Below, one piece after another: positions 46,795-58,530 of a stretch of DNA of 64,000 bases (position 1 is its first letter; each line of letters starts with the position of its first letter). The stretch covers positions 17,815,001-17,879,000 of the forward strand of contig NC_083387.1 of assembly GCF_031755915.1 (NCBI RefSeq). The letters run 5' to 3'. The DNA is from Ziziphus jujuba. Taxonomy: Eukaryota > Streptophyta > Magnoliopsida > Rosales > Rhamnaceae. Position numbers and translations under genes: made by a program. The notes beneath the pieces are model-generated. The model had not been told where the DNA came from, ran no database searches, and worked only from the letters and a program-made list of their open reading frames with translations.

Positions 46795-48942
46795 TTACCG
46801 ATTGTTAAGGACTGGACAATTTCTTTTGTCGTGCTTTTGGTCAATTTTTCCACATCCATTGCAATGTCGACCTCTATACTTAGCAGCATTTGTTGCCTTC
46901 TCTTTCCCCCCTTTTAATCTTCTTCCACATCCTTTTGCCCTCACCTGAGATGGGTATTTCAGAGTTGTGTCATTAACATTACTACCTTTTTCAGAAATGC
47001 CTCCACTCTTTGTGCTACCACCTACGAATTTAAACTGATCAACCAAACTTTGCAGAGCATCATTCACAATTACAGCTACCTCTTCATTTGACATGATGTT
47101 ATCAACGAGTTCTAAGAAAAAGTTTGAATAGTTTATTTTGCCATGTTAACATTGAACCACCTTTTCCAGTTATCTCGAAACCTTCCTTGTCGTATATTAT
47201 TTGAGATTTTGCAGCTTTAGTCCACCTTTTCATTATATATTGATTCGGCAAAGGAATATCACCAAACAGTCGCAAAAATGCCAAAATATGTCTACATGGA
47301 ATCCCTTCACTCTCAAAATTTTTATAGTTACATGATGCATAGTCCAAAATTTTTTCATAAGCAATTTCCCGAAACCTTGGAGCACCTCCATTTGGACAAC
47401 TCTAGACTGTATCCATTTTATGTGTATCATTTTCACTAACAATTTGTGGCATTGTTACTAAGCTATGCCACAACTCATCTTGAAACTTATAAAAAATCTT
47501 GCATGTGTATATCTTAGCCATTTGCTTCTCCATTTCCAATGGCAGTTTCAAAACAGGCTTCTCATTAATATCAATATGATCAGCACTTAAGTCTTCGTGA
47601 CGTTGATGTGCAAGTGCCCTATTAAATCGAAGTATAAAATCCATTAATAAATTTTTCTTCAAAAAGTAAATCTTGAAAAATGCATGAGGGCTTTCTGCAC
47701 ATTGGCTACTTGACATTCCAACTGAGAATACATGATTAACATATGCTGGCACCCATCTTGAACGTAGTTCAAATATTGACTTTAACCATTCATTGTCATG
47801 TAGGTTCACCTTTTCGATGATAGAAGCCGATTTTCTTTCAAACTTTTTCAGACATTCTGATTCCCAAATGCAGTGTTTGATCCTTGTAAAAATCCCTGTA
47901 AGTGATTGCATTTAAATATATAGAAAACTTCTCAAGTATGTGCCAACTACAATACTTGTGGGATGTATTCGGTAAGCTCTGAGCTACAACTTTTGTCATT
48001 GCAGGATCTTGATCGGTGATAATCATCTTTGGGGTGTTTGCAGGCATGCTCTTCTTTAATAGCTCAAATAACCAAACAAAAAATTCAGTTCTTTCATCGC
48101 TTAAGAATGCACATGCAAATATCACTGTTTGACCATGATTGTTAACCCCAACCAAAGGTGCAAATATCATACCATACTGATTAGTGTTGTAAGTTGTATC
48201 AAATACCACAACATCACCAAAACATCCATAAGCTCTTCTACAAACCGAATCAGACCAAAAATAACGCTTCAATTTAATACATTCATCATCTGTATCTATT
48301 TCAAACATAAATGATGGATCCCTTTCTTGCTTTGTTAGGAAATATTCTTTCAATAGTTCTGCATCTTGTCCTCGCATTTCCATTATGCAACTTAGCTTCG
48401 TAGTTATAAATATCCTTCTTCGTACACCCGTGATTCTTTATACCCCCAGCTTCAAATTCAAGAATACTTATTTGTTGGTGAGTTGGCATGTTTGCTGCTG
48501 AAAACTGCTGTGTCAGTGATTTTTTGGCTTCAGACACATTACGATGTGACCTCAATAAATGTACTTTTTTAGGGCTTGATAATGGATGACTGTGCTCTTC
48601 AACAAATACATTAATGACATATTTCCCCATTTTGGACATAACCACGGCTAATTTTGCCTTACAATTATCTCTTGTTATCCCCCGACACCTTTTTTTCTTA
48701 CCGCCCTTTTTAGAAGATTCTCCTTCTTTATAACAAACGAATTATTTCCTTATAACTTCATTGGTACCTTTACTTCTCTTACTGGAATTGCTACGAACAC
48801 TAAATCCCGCCTCTTTTGAATACTTACTGTAAAACTCAAGTGCCTCATCTATCGATAGAAACTCTTGTCCAACCGCTAGTTTTAAGTTTTTCGACACTTG
48901 GGGAATGTAAACATCATCAACGTCATTAGAGCATGACAGCAA
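46795..48942 (-). pseudogene. FAR1-type MULE transposase remnant (MULE-2), multiply broken
   Basis: Homologous along its length to the MULE-1 transposase (often about 80% by eye), in the pieces 48,942-48,742, 48,645-48,301, 48,383-47,838, 47,911-47,402, 47,347-47,102 and 47,094-46,795. The breaks include a GAA-to-TAA stop after ..NEVIRK, a frame change near 48,380, another near 47,880, and others in the SWIM region, where CTC is altered to CNY (CNYKNFESEGIPCRHIL). DDE segments are still readable (VVVFDTTYNTNQYGM, MIITDQDPAMT, SSSQCAESPHAFFK). The frame ends ..VLNNR just before GTAAGTTTTTGCACCG, which is the start of the adjacent array unit on this strand. It cannot encode an active protein. 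Confidence 0.93.
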
Positions 48943-49640
48943 GGATTTTCTACATCGCCAGCATGATGATTATTTACTTCATACTATAAATCATTCACGT
49001 TGCCATCTAAGATAATAAAATCAACATATGATCATTATTAATTTCTATATGATATACATTTCAATCCACTTCCAAATCAACTTACTGACTACTTATAATT
49101 TATATAACATGCTATTAGTCATTAATGCCACAGGGAAGGGATGGAAGCATAGATTTTATAAAAATGAAGCTCACAGGGAAGGGATGGAAGCAATCAAAAT
49201 TAATAGATGAACATGTATAAAACGGGTGAAACCTTGGTTTCCCGTAACTGGAGCTTCCTCTTCTCCTCTGTTCATGTTTCTTTTTCTTTATTTTTTTTCC
49301 TAAATTGGAAACAAAAAGAAATTCATCAATACACATTGTCAGAATTTAAAACTTTTATCTTTAAATCTAACAGATTATACTTAATGATTATGATACAGAA
49401 AACGAAATACTAACTTTTAACCCCAAGTATGGTACCGACGGTGGCGGTGGAATGTTCGAAACAATGGCCGATTAGAAAGGATTTGGGATTTTTGAAATGG
49501 TCAAGTCGGGCCTCCCGGCTTCACTGTTTGGTGAAAAATTTATTATGATGGGTGGGAAATTTTAAACGGCTAGATCTGTGTGAAAATATGGTGTTCGTGA
49601 GGCAGGAAATGAATAGCGGGAATGTTAAAGGAATGTAAAA
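48943..49640. other. MULE-2 right subterminal region
   Basis: AT-rich DNA with a partial duplication (CACAGGGAAGGGATGGAAGCA at about 49,129 and 49,171). GC-richer sequence follows from 49,420 to 49,640, leading into the right TIR. No gene is recognised. Confidence 0.5.
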
Positions 49641-49776
49641 TTTTCCGTAATTATTTCTTATGTGTGACAAAAAGTAATTTGAGCCGTTCGCAAGACTCCT
49701 TGTAATCCGATAGCTGAGCAATTTCCCACATTTTTGGACTGTACCATTTTTGTCCAATCGGTCCTGACCATAGAAG
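49640..49776 (-). repeat. MULE-2 right TIR
   Basis: The reverse complement shares TTCTATGGTCAGGA, GTCCAAAAA, TGGGAAAT, CGGCT and TTTTTGTCACACAT words in order with the left end at 33,843-33,960. It is followed by (TA)n at about 49,783-49,804. Confidence 0.75.
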
Positions 49777-49856
49777 GACTGAATATATATATATATATAT
49801 ATATTTGGTCTTATTATATGGTTTTCCTATTTAAGAAGGATATATGTTAGTTCAAA

Positions 49857-50767
49857 ATAGGATTAATTCTACTATGGTATCCTGAAGTTTTAAGATTGTG
49901 CAATTTAGATCGGAAAGTTTGGAACCATTATGTTTGAAATTTAATTTAAAATGATCTAGCCGGTTAATGATGGCAGTGTGTGTCAGATGCTAATATCATA
50001 ATTCATTTTTCCAATAAAAAAATTAAAAAAAATTTGAAAAAATAAAATTGTTATTTTTCATTTTATATATCTATATATATATATTTTAAAATTGTATCCA
50101 TTCCTACTTTATTTAAATTAAAATTTTCAATAAATTAAATATTTTTTGACCTAAAACTTGACAAAAAATAAAAATAAAAATAAAAATAAAAATGGAATTT
50201 TTAGTCTAATAAAAATATTTTTATTAGACCAAAATTAATGATAATTTTATGCCCAAACCATAAACAAAATTTCAAAAAAATAAGAAAATAAAAATTAGAA
50301 AAAAAATAAAAACAGAAATAAAATTGGAATTTTTGGTCAAATAAATATATTTTAACTAGACCAAAAATTAAAAAAACAATTTTATTAGAGCAAAAATTCG
50401 TATGGACTTTTTTTGCTCAAACGATAAAAAAAAAATAGGCCAAAAAAAGAGAAAGAATTAGACCGAAAATAAAAATAATCTTGGAACTTTTAGTCTAATA
50501 AAAATATTCTTATTAGACCAAAAATTAAATAAAATAACTTTACTGGACCAAATATTAATTAGATAAAAAATTAACAATAACTTTTTATGCTCAAACCATA
50601 AAAAATTAGACCAAAAATAAAAATTAGAAAAAAATGAAAATTAGACAAAAAATAAAAATAAAGTGTCTATAGTTAAATTTAAATATTTTTGGATCTGAAA
50701 TTAGACCCCCCAAAAAAAAAAAAGAAATGAAATGATCTAATAAAAATAATAAAAATTTTAAAATATA

Positions 50768-50804
<37 letters not shown>

Positions 50805-51686
50805 TTTGTCTAGTTTTAGTTTTTTATGGATTTTTAGTTTGGTCTAATAAAAAGTTAAAAATTGAAATTGGAACAAAGTAAAAAAAAAAAAAATTATGCT
50901 TTTTATTTTTTATTATTTTTGTCAGATAAGGGTTCCTACTTTGTTTTTATTTTTATTTTTATTTTTTTTGCCTAATTTTATGTCCAAAAATATTGAACAT
51001 TTAATGTGAACATTTTTTTTTTCTGATTTTTGGTCTATTTTTGTTTTTTTAAAATTTTGGTCTAATTTTTTATGGTTTGGGCTTAAAATATATTTTTAAT
51101 TTTTGATTTATGATTTCTTATTTAATTTTTGGCCTAATAAAAATACGTCTATTAGACCAAAAATTTCAATTTTATTTTTACTTTTATTTTTGTCTATTTT
51201 TTTTTTGTTTTGGTCTTATTATTGTTATTATTATTATTATTTTTTTATGGTTTGGGCATATAAATATTATTAATTTTTTGTCTAATAAATTTTTTTTTTG
51301 ATTCTTGGTCCAATCAAAATATTTTTATTGGATAAAAAATTCTAATTTTATATTTATTTTGGGTCAAATTTTATTTATGATTTTTAGAAATTTTAACGTA
51401 AATAAATAGAAATAGATATAATTTTTTAAATAAAAAACCATAAATATAAAATAAAAAAATAATAAATTTATTATTTTTTTCAATTTTTTGTTGGAAAAAT
51501 AAATTATGACGTTAGCATGTGATGCATGCTAACTCATCTAATAACTGTTAACTCTGTTAGCTAATCGGACCAATTTGTATCAAATTTAAAAACTTAGGGG
51601 TTTAATTTGCATAATTTTAAATTTCAATGTTCAAATAGCGAAACTTTGAAACTTTAGAGTAGTAAAGTGCGATTAAACCTTCCAAC
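49857..51686. mobile_element. Foldback (long inverted repeat) element, about 1.8 kb
   Basis: The two halves are diverged reverse complements. Left outer: ATTAATTCTACTATGG..GAAGTTTT; right outer (reverse complement): GGTTTAATCGCACTTTACTAC..AAAGTTTC. Left ATCATAATTCATTTTTCCAA matches right GTCATAATTTATTTTTCCAA. Inside, ATTAGACCAAAAAT words on the left and ATTTTTGGTCTAAT words on the right recur many times around a (TA)n centre (about 50,765-50,800). The possible 9-bp flanks TAGTTCAAA and TAGTTGAAG agree at 7 of 9. It has no coding capacity. Boundaries are approximate. Confidence 0.7.
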
Positions 51687-52251
51687 TAGTTGAAGCGGCA
51701 TAATGAATAAAAAGGTAAATATGTTCTTTTCTCCATTATTCTCTCCTTTTTTTTTTTTTTTCTGGGTAAATTTGTTTTAATTAGCTTGTTTGGAAGCATT
51801 CTACCATTGGCCAGGACATTACTTGTAGAAACACACATAAGCATCATCTTGATGCTCATATGGTAGCTGATTGGGTCAAACTTATTTTGGGATAACTTCA
51901 TTCCTCTTTCTCGTACTTTTCTTTGTTTGTGATTATTCTTAAACAAAATTCTCATAGACAATGTTTTTATTAGAACTTGTTTGTCTTTGAAGAGTTGCTT
52001 TATTGGCTAGTTTTTTATGCCACATGGTATGCACGTAATCAAAGCTATTGCTTGGATAATTTCATTCCTCGAAAAAGAGCTACTTTATTGGCTAGTTTTT
52101 TATGCCACATGGTATGCACGTAATCAAAGCTATTGCTTGGATAATTTCATCCCTCTTTCGAGGATTTTTGTTTTTATTATCAGATCTATATAACAAGAAG
52201 TTAATGAGTTGCATCCAGGAGTTAAGAATAACATTGTTTTGGACTTAATGC
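51687..52251. other. Intergenic DNA with an 84-bp tandem duplication
   Basis: Two near-identical copies (GAG(T/C)T(G/A)CTTTATTGGCTAG.. to ..TTGCTTGGATAATTTCAT) at about 51,992-52,070 and 52,076-52,151. The surrounding sequence is not recognised. Confidence 0.7.
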
Positions 52252-53137
52252 TAGGCCTGTTCAAAAAACCCGACCTGATCCAACCCATTAATTAAAAAAA
52301 CCAATATAATTTGAACGGGTCGCGGGTTGGTTTTTTCAACCCGAATTCATCGGGCTGGGTTTTGGATTATAAATTAAAAACTTGACTCCACCTCACCCGA
52401 CCCGACCCGAGCTCTGTACTGACACAGACTGAGACTTATGAAATTAGCTCTTTCATTAACTCACAAATCCCTCCTCTTAAGCCTTTCTTTTGTTTTTTTG
52501 TAAATGCCCACATTAATTCAACAAAAAACCCCAACCCCCATGAATGAATTTCAACAGTAAATGCTCACGGAAAACCAATACAAAGACAAAAATTACATTA
52601 ATTAGACTCCCTAAAAATAATATATAGTATCATTATTTATTTATTTATTAAAAAAAACACACGAGATTAATGGAAATTGAAAGTGCTGAAAAAAAAAAAA
52701 AGAATCGAAAAGGAAAGAAAAGTTAGTGACTTTGAGAGAGCGAGAGAGGAGGTGACGGTGTCAAGGCTGTGAGAGTTCACTTCGCTGCGTATTGAGGGAG
52801 GCAGCATAGTACAATTCTCTTGAACTAGCATATAGGGAAAAAAAAAAAAGCAATTAATATTGGGCTTTCAATTTTAATGGGTTTTTGTATTATGGGCTGC
52901 TGAGTTAAAAAAAAGGTTTCTCATGTGTTTCAAAATTAACAGGGACCTTAATTTTGCTTCTCTAGACAGTGCCTCCAACCTAATAACCCAACCCAATCCA
53001 ACCCGATTATTACTGGGTTGGGTTGGATTGGGTTACTATGGACTATCGGGTTGGTTCGGGTAGAAACTCGATCAACCCGATTTGGTCGAGTCAGTTATTA
53101 TTTTCTTTCAACCCAACCCAACCAGTTTACACCCCTA
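52252..53137. mobile_element. Non-autonomous hAT-like element (886 bp)
   Basis: Starts TAGGCCTGTTCAAAAAACCCGACC. Its end, GTTTACACCCCTA, is the reverse complement of the TAGGGGTGTAAAC terminus common in plant hAT elements. The 8-bp flanks CTTAATGC (52,244-52,251) and CTTAATGA (53,138-53,145) agree at 7 of 8. Both subterminal regions are packed with CAACCCGACC / GGGTTGGGTT-type words. No transposase is present. Confidence 0.82.
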
Positions 53138-54095
53138 CTTAATGATACTTAGATAATGTTTGTTGTTAAAGCTATCCTTCAAAGCAGTGTAGGCTTAAGA
53201 GAAAATACTTCAGTAGGACTATCCTATTGAGGATTTTCTTTTGCTCAAGGCATAGGCAACTAAAGCCTATGCCTAGGGTCCCATAAAAATGGGGTGCCAA
53301 AATATAAATAGTTATATTTATTAAATAAAATAGAATAATTCTTTTTTTTTTCTTTTCCTTTCAAAAACATAATGATTTTGCTTTTTTTAAGAATTCTAGA
53401 TTATCTCTAAATTCATCATTTGTTGCTGTATTATCTTAAACTATTTTATGTTTGGAAAATAACGCTAATCAAGTCCAATCTCGGATGGATTCTTGCAAAG
53501 AGAGCGTCTTGCCATGGGATAACTCCATAAGTGGAGAACCATAAAGAAAACAGGACAAAAAAAAGGAAAGGAAAAAAGGCCAATGAAGAAAGAAAGACAA
53601 GCAAAAGCTATGAGAGCAAAAGAAAGAAAGACATATAGGAAGGAAGGAGAAAAATAAAGGATGAAGAAGGAAAGCCACAAGAATAAAAGAAAAGAAATAG
53701 GACAAGTAATAGAAGAGAAGCAAGTAAAACAAGGGAACATGGAACAAAGAATAAAAGAGGAGAGATAAGAAAGAAAGTAAGGATAAAAATCAAAGGAGAA
53801 AAAAAACAAGGAAAAAGAAAGACAAAGCAAACAAAGAAATGAAAACAAGAGATAGAAGGAGAAAAAGGAGGAAACTAAAGCTATGGCCAGTAAGAAGCAA
53901 GAAAATCATGTTGCTAGGAAAGATGGCAGATGCAAAACCAAAGCAAAGCCTTGTGTTGCCATGGAAGCTTATGAAAATTCCTTCTTATATGTATAATAGA
54001 TTTTCAATAATTATTTTTTTGCCCATGAAAGCTTTAAGAGGTTGGTAGAGGTAGTTATACTGTTCTATAATTTAGAGCTAAGGCCTTGGAAATAC
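53138..54095. other. Purine-rich tract and unassigned DNA
   Basis: At 53,540-53,880 the + strand is almost pure A/G (GAAAGAAAGA-like, irregular). Long minus frames rich in Phe/Leu/Ser are a by-product. Just upstream (53,246-53,293) is a short AAGCCTATGCCTAGGGTCCC segment. No gene is supported. Confidence 0.6.
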
Positions 54096-54099
54096 TCTA

Positions 54100-55140
54100 G
54101 TATTCAATAAGAAAAAATATAAGGATTGGAGAGTTCTCAGGGATTAGGTGCATACTAGCTTAGAAGGTTAGAAGAGTCAGCTCCTTTCTAAAGTTAGCAA
54201 AGCTACTCTAATCAAGTTGATGGTGGAGGTGATTCCAATCTACACTATATTGACCTTTAAGATCTTAAGGGGAGTTTGTAGAGAGATGAATGTTTTAGTG
54301 AAAAGGTTTTGGTGGGGGTGTATGTAAAGATGGCTCCAATCAATATCATGCCTTGAAGTCTCGGAAATCTTTATGCAGACCTAAGGACATGGGTGGCCTT
54401 CATTGCAAATGTTTTGAAGATATCAATTTATCTTTACTTTTGAAGCTAGCTAGGAGTGTTTCAAAGAGGGAGGATTGGCTTTGGGTTAGTTTGTTAAGAT
54501 CCACGTATTTGATGGACTCTTCTTTCTTTAGTTATGAAGTAAAGTATGAGGCTTCAATGGTTTGGAGAAAAATCTTAAATACTATAAAGCTCATCGTAAA
54601 GAGTTTCTCTTTCAAGAGTGGAAATGGTTGGTTGATTGACTTATGGAAGGACCCTTAAGTACCGTGGTTAGAAGGAGAAATTCCTAAGCCAAAAGATAGG
54701 GTGGACATGAGTGTCTTTAAAAGAGTGGTGGACTTACTAGATTTTGGTTTTAAAGCCTGGAAGAGAGATATTTTTAAACATGTTTTTTGATGTGGAGACT
54801 GCATAAGCAATTCAAAAGCTTGACATGTGCCAAGTTAAATTTTCAAACTGTTTGCTTTGGATTGGAATGGCAATGGCAAGTTCTCAATCAAGATTTGCTA
54901 TGTTATCCTTCAGAACTATGGAAATTTAGACCCTTTAAGTAGTTTAAATTGGCGATCTATTTGGAAATCCAATCTTCATTAGAGGATAAAGATGTTTTTA
55001 TGGAGGGTGGCTTCTGATTTCTTGCCTACTAATTAGCTCTTGAAGTTTCTAGACTTGGAAAAGGAGATGGTTTATGTACTTTTTGTGGTGTTGCAAAGGA
55101 ATATACTTTTCACTTATTCAAAGAATGCCTAGTGTCCATA
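54100..55140 (+). pseudogene. LINE (L1-type) RT C-terminus and zinc-finger remnant
   Basis: The forward strand reads, across several frames, LEG/LKLAKLL-like pieces, then SRKSLCRPKDMGGLHCKCFEDINLSLLLKLA (54,353-54,660), equivalent to the plant LINE motif CxPKxxGGLGxRxxxxxNxALLxK. It continues SGNGWLIDLWKDP. It then has a zf-RVT-like block (FSIKICYVIL..WRSIWKSNLH..IKMFLWRVASDFLPT..) up to about 55,140. Multiple stops show it is dead. The purine tract upstream is not part of it. Confidence 0.8.
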
Positions 55141-57535
55141 ACTGTTGATTTTGCATGTAAATAGGGTGTTCATTTGGGTCTGTTTGTTTCATAGGACTAG
55201 CCAATTCCAGTGAAGTGTTTGGGAGCTAAAAAATACAAGGGGAAATGTTATCCCAAAGAGAAAACATGCCCCTTTAGTTTAGGACATATCTGACCCTAAG
55301 GAGTAGTTGGTCACGAATTGGGATACTTCCTCTCTTGCTGAAAAACCTCAGTGAAATCATTGAGCTCATTAGATCGCAAATCACTTTGGTCCACTTTGTT
55401 ATCTCTAATGAGACTAGGTTTCCTTTCTTCTTTGTTCCTTCTTCATCATTTTGGATTCTCCTTCTTCTTCTTCTTCTTTTTCTTCTTCTTCTTTAATTTT
55501 ATACGGTTTATTCATTGAATATGTTTCAATTTTTTAATTTCGGTTTAATTTGTCAAGTTTTCTACCACCCTATCTTTCTAGCTTTCTCTTGACTAATGTC
55601 GATGAAATAGATGAAGAAAATGAATTTAAGGAGCTAGTGCTAAACAAGCCGACTGGTGCTGTTAACGAATCTTCACAAAGCTATTCCCACTCTCTGTTTC
55701 TCTCTCAAGTTTATCTTTCAACTAGAAAAATGGTTAGTAAAACCAGGTAAAACATTCATTCTTATTTCTATAAAGTTTCTTAAAGCATGAATGTTATTGA
55801 AATTGTATTGCTATTCTTCTATTTTGTTCGAGGTTCTTGGAAAAATGATTGCCATATAGAATTTGTTAGCATTTGTTGCTTTAAAGGATTAAGAAAAAAA
55901 ATAAAAATTTGTCATGCTGGAAGCACGTACCCACACACGCACAGATACATTTATGCTATGGTGTGGTCATGGGGTTCGATGAGATTTGGGGATTTCATTA
56001 TTCACGTTTATATAGGTTTTGGTATTTGATCTGTATATTTGAGATCCCATTTTCGTTTTCAATTGATTAGAAGGGGTTGTTGCTTCATGACAATTGATTT
56101 GGGTAATTCATTATTGTACATTTTTACGGGTTTTGGTATTTAAAGTATATATTTGAGATCTTGGTGTATATGAACAAGTAATAGCTTTTTGTGCATCCTA
56201 AAAAGCTGGTAGTGGCTTTTTATGTATGTCTCTTTCAATACGTGTGTAAAAAGCCCTATGCCTGATCTGGGAGCATCAACTGGCGATTAGCCGTTGAGTG
56301 GCCTTCCATTTGTGTGGCAAAGTCATCGAAGGGTTTGTGTGAATAATGGAATGGTAAGTCTTGAGTTGTTCGGGCACTCTAGTTGAAATCATAAGATTGT
56401 ATATGGACGGTGGCTAGGGTTGAACAAAATAGTGGCGACTCGGTTGTGCCTTAAACGGGTTCCGATCGACCCAATTCGAACTTGTGGGTCTGAAGAGAGG
56501 TTTCTCATGTTTGAGGGATAAAACGAGTATTTTGGGATTTGTTTCCTATTGGGCACACTTGCCAACGTTTATATAGAGCTTTGGGTCACTAATAGACAAA
56601 ATGTGGGACTAGTTTGGACTTTGATATAAAACTCATGTTTGAAACTTTACAGAACCATAACTTTTAATTTGTAACTCAAAATATGGCGTTCCATTAGTCT
56701 ATGCACTCGTATCAACTTACTCTACACAACGGTATACAGGTCAACCTAAAATATGTACCATATAAATAGTCAAATCTAGGGTCCACAAACTATCCAGTTG
56801 ATTAAACTCGATCAAAGTTTCAAAATTTCAAACATTTTTCATGATGGAATGTTACAATCTACACCTGTTATGAAAGTTTCACCCTTGAAATTTTGTGCTT
56901 TGTTATCAACATGTAATGTTGCTGTCTCCACATGGTCCAATCATTCACAAATTGATATAGCTCCAACTTTCTGCGAATCTTAACAATGTCCATTAGCAAA
57001 AACCACTTGTCTTTAACATCTTACTTAATCCAACCAAGCTTACATATGGAGAACACTAAGCACAATGCAAACTACTAAGCACTTACTTTTCAACTCTAGA
57101 AGTATAACTCTTTCAACTTTATAAATGAAAGTCAACCCCTTGAATACTGTAACAACAACACAAAATAACTCTAAACCTCCATAATTAATTCAAAAGTAAG
57201 AACCAATATCTGGCAGTGTGATTAACAACCAATCCACTTCAACCTTAACAGTGGTAAAGAGGAAACTATCAAACTTCCAAATAAAATCACACAAGAACAT
57301 ATTTTTCAATATCAGTTCCAAAGTCACCTTGCAATCATCAATATCACTTTTGTACAACTCATAACTCTCCTAAAAATCCATCCATCAAATCAAAAAGAAA
57401 GTTTAGAACTTAAGTCTAATTTCCTTAAACCAAATACTAATGTCACAAAGTTCAACTAAAATTGCTCGTTTTACCCCCGACTACACTCTTAGTACTTGTA
57501 ATTATAAGATCCATATTACTTATTGTGATACGAAC
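55141..57535. other. Intergenic DNA, no gene identified
   Basis: Contains a (TTC)n tract at about 55,459-55,495, a 66-codon frame at 55,550-55,750 (..TNVDEIDEENEFKELVLNKPTGAVNESSQ..) that might be a lone exon but is not recognised, and AT-rich DNA to the gypsy LTR. I see no RNA gene. Confidence 0.5.
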
Positions 57536-58526
57536 CTAGGACGACCTGCTCCTAAACCCGTATTATATTAGCCCGGATCTCAATTAAGTTCAAGTTCTAA
57601 TGGAATGGACCTCAACCCCTAACCAACCTGTAGTTAGAAACCTTGGCATAATGTAGACGCCACAATAGGGGATGGAAAACCTATTGATAAGTCAAGCTAA
57701 AACAACCAATTCTCTAATGGTGTTTTAGGTGTTTTCAAAGAACAAAGAGATAATTAATCTCATAAGTATTTTCTTAATAAAATCCAAGTTATATTCATAT
57801 TGAAAAATAAGCCTTTAAATAGGCTACAAAGCCACGAAATAAAACCCTAAAAATAAAGAAAACCAGCCACCACACGTAAAGAAACCTAGTTGGCTGAAAC
57901 TAAACTTCCTTTCCTAATCTAAGTTTGATTAATTAATTCCTTTATATTAAACTAGGAATTAATTAATTTACAATGGAAAGAATAAAATAAAAACCTTACT
58001 AAAGTTATTTTTCCAGAAAATAAATAAATAAAAGCCAAAAAGTAATGGTAGTTTCCTAAAACAAACAGTAAAAACAAATTAGGAAACTAAAAAATGCTAG
58101 CCTTTTGATCAAGTTGACTTTGATCAATCTTTGACCTCTTTGAGCTTTAAATCAGCTTCTAGATTCTTTTTAGGATGCCAAATAAGCTGAATTTGAAGTC
58201 CCACACGTTGCCCATGCTTGGAAAAATAAGAAAAGGCTAATAAATTAAAATACAGTAAAGCCAGCAAGCAATACAGCAAATTCGGCCAAATTGTTGATGC
58301 TGTCCGTACAAGCCCTTTTTGATTGCATTTGAGGCTGATTTAACTTGATTCCATGACCTCTTAGGCATATGTATTGAACCCATAAAGCATTGGAACCATT
58401 TCATGCTTCCCGAACTCCAAAAATGTACCAAAATCGTCACCCGGGTTCGTATCGGCTTCCACCACTTGGATGCTTAGAATAGGCTTTGTATCTTCAAGTA
58501 TGGACAAGCTCTGTTGAGATTGATTA
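57536..58526 (-). repeat. Gypsy 3' LTR (left copy)
   Basis: About 991 bp. The inner boundary is set where the purine-rich AGGAGG (minus strand) meets TAATCAATCTC. The outer end TGATACG abuts TATTG. The inner boundary is uncertain by several bases, because element LTRs normally begin TG. Confidence 0.8.
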
Positions 58527-58530
58527 CCTC

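Larger units (their letters stand above)
33841..49782 (-). mobile_element. MULE-2: large Mutator-like element with cargo genes and inverted repeat arrays
   Basis: The left end (from about 33,843: TTCTATGGTCAGGA..GTCCAAAAACATGGGGAAA..GAACGGCT..TTTTTTGTCACACATGAGAA) is matched by the reverse complement of about 49,640-49,776. The repeats are imperfect, about 130 bp long, with outermost TTCTATGGTCAGGA identical. Both ends abut (TA)n, so an exact target duplication cannot be read. Length is about 15.9 kb, including a 1,053-bp solo LTR. Cargo: GRF zinc-finger gene (+), ULP1-type protease remnant (-), FAR1-type transposase remnant (-), 257-bp arrays in opposite orientation, and a long hairpin. ULP1-bearing MULEs are a known plant type (Kaonashi/KI-MULE); assignment to that group is inference. 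Confidence 0.82.

Noticed and set aside
53465..53848. 127-codon minus-strand frame rich in Phe/Leu/Ser, looking like a membrane protein
   Set aside because: It is the complement of an irregular A/G tract; no splice sites or homology are seen.
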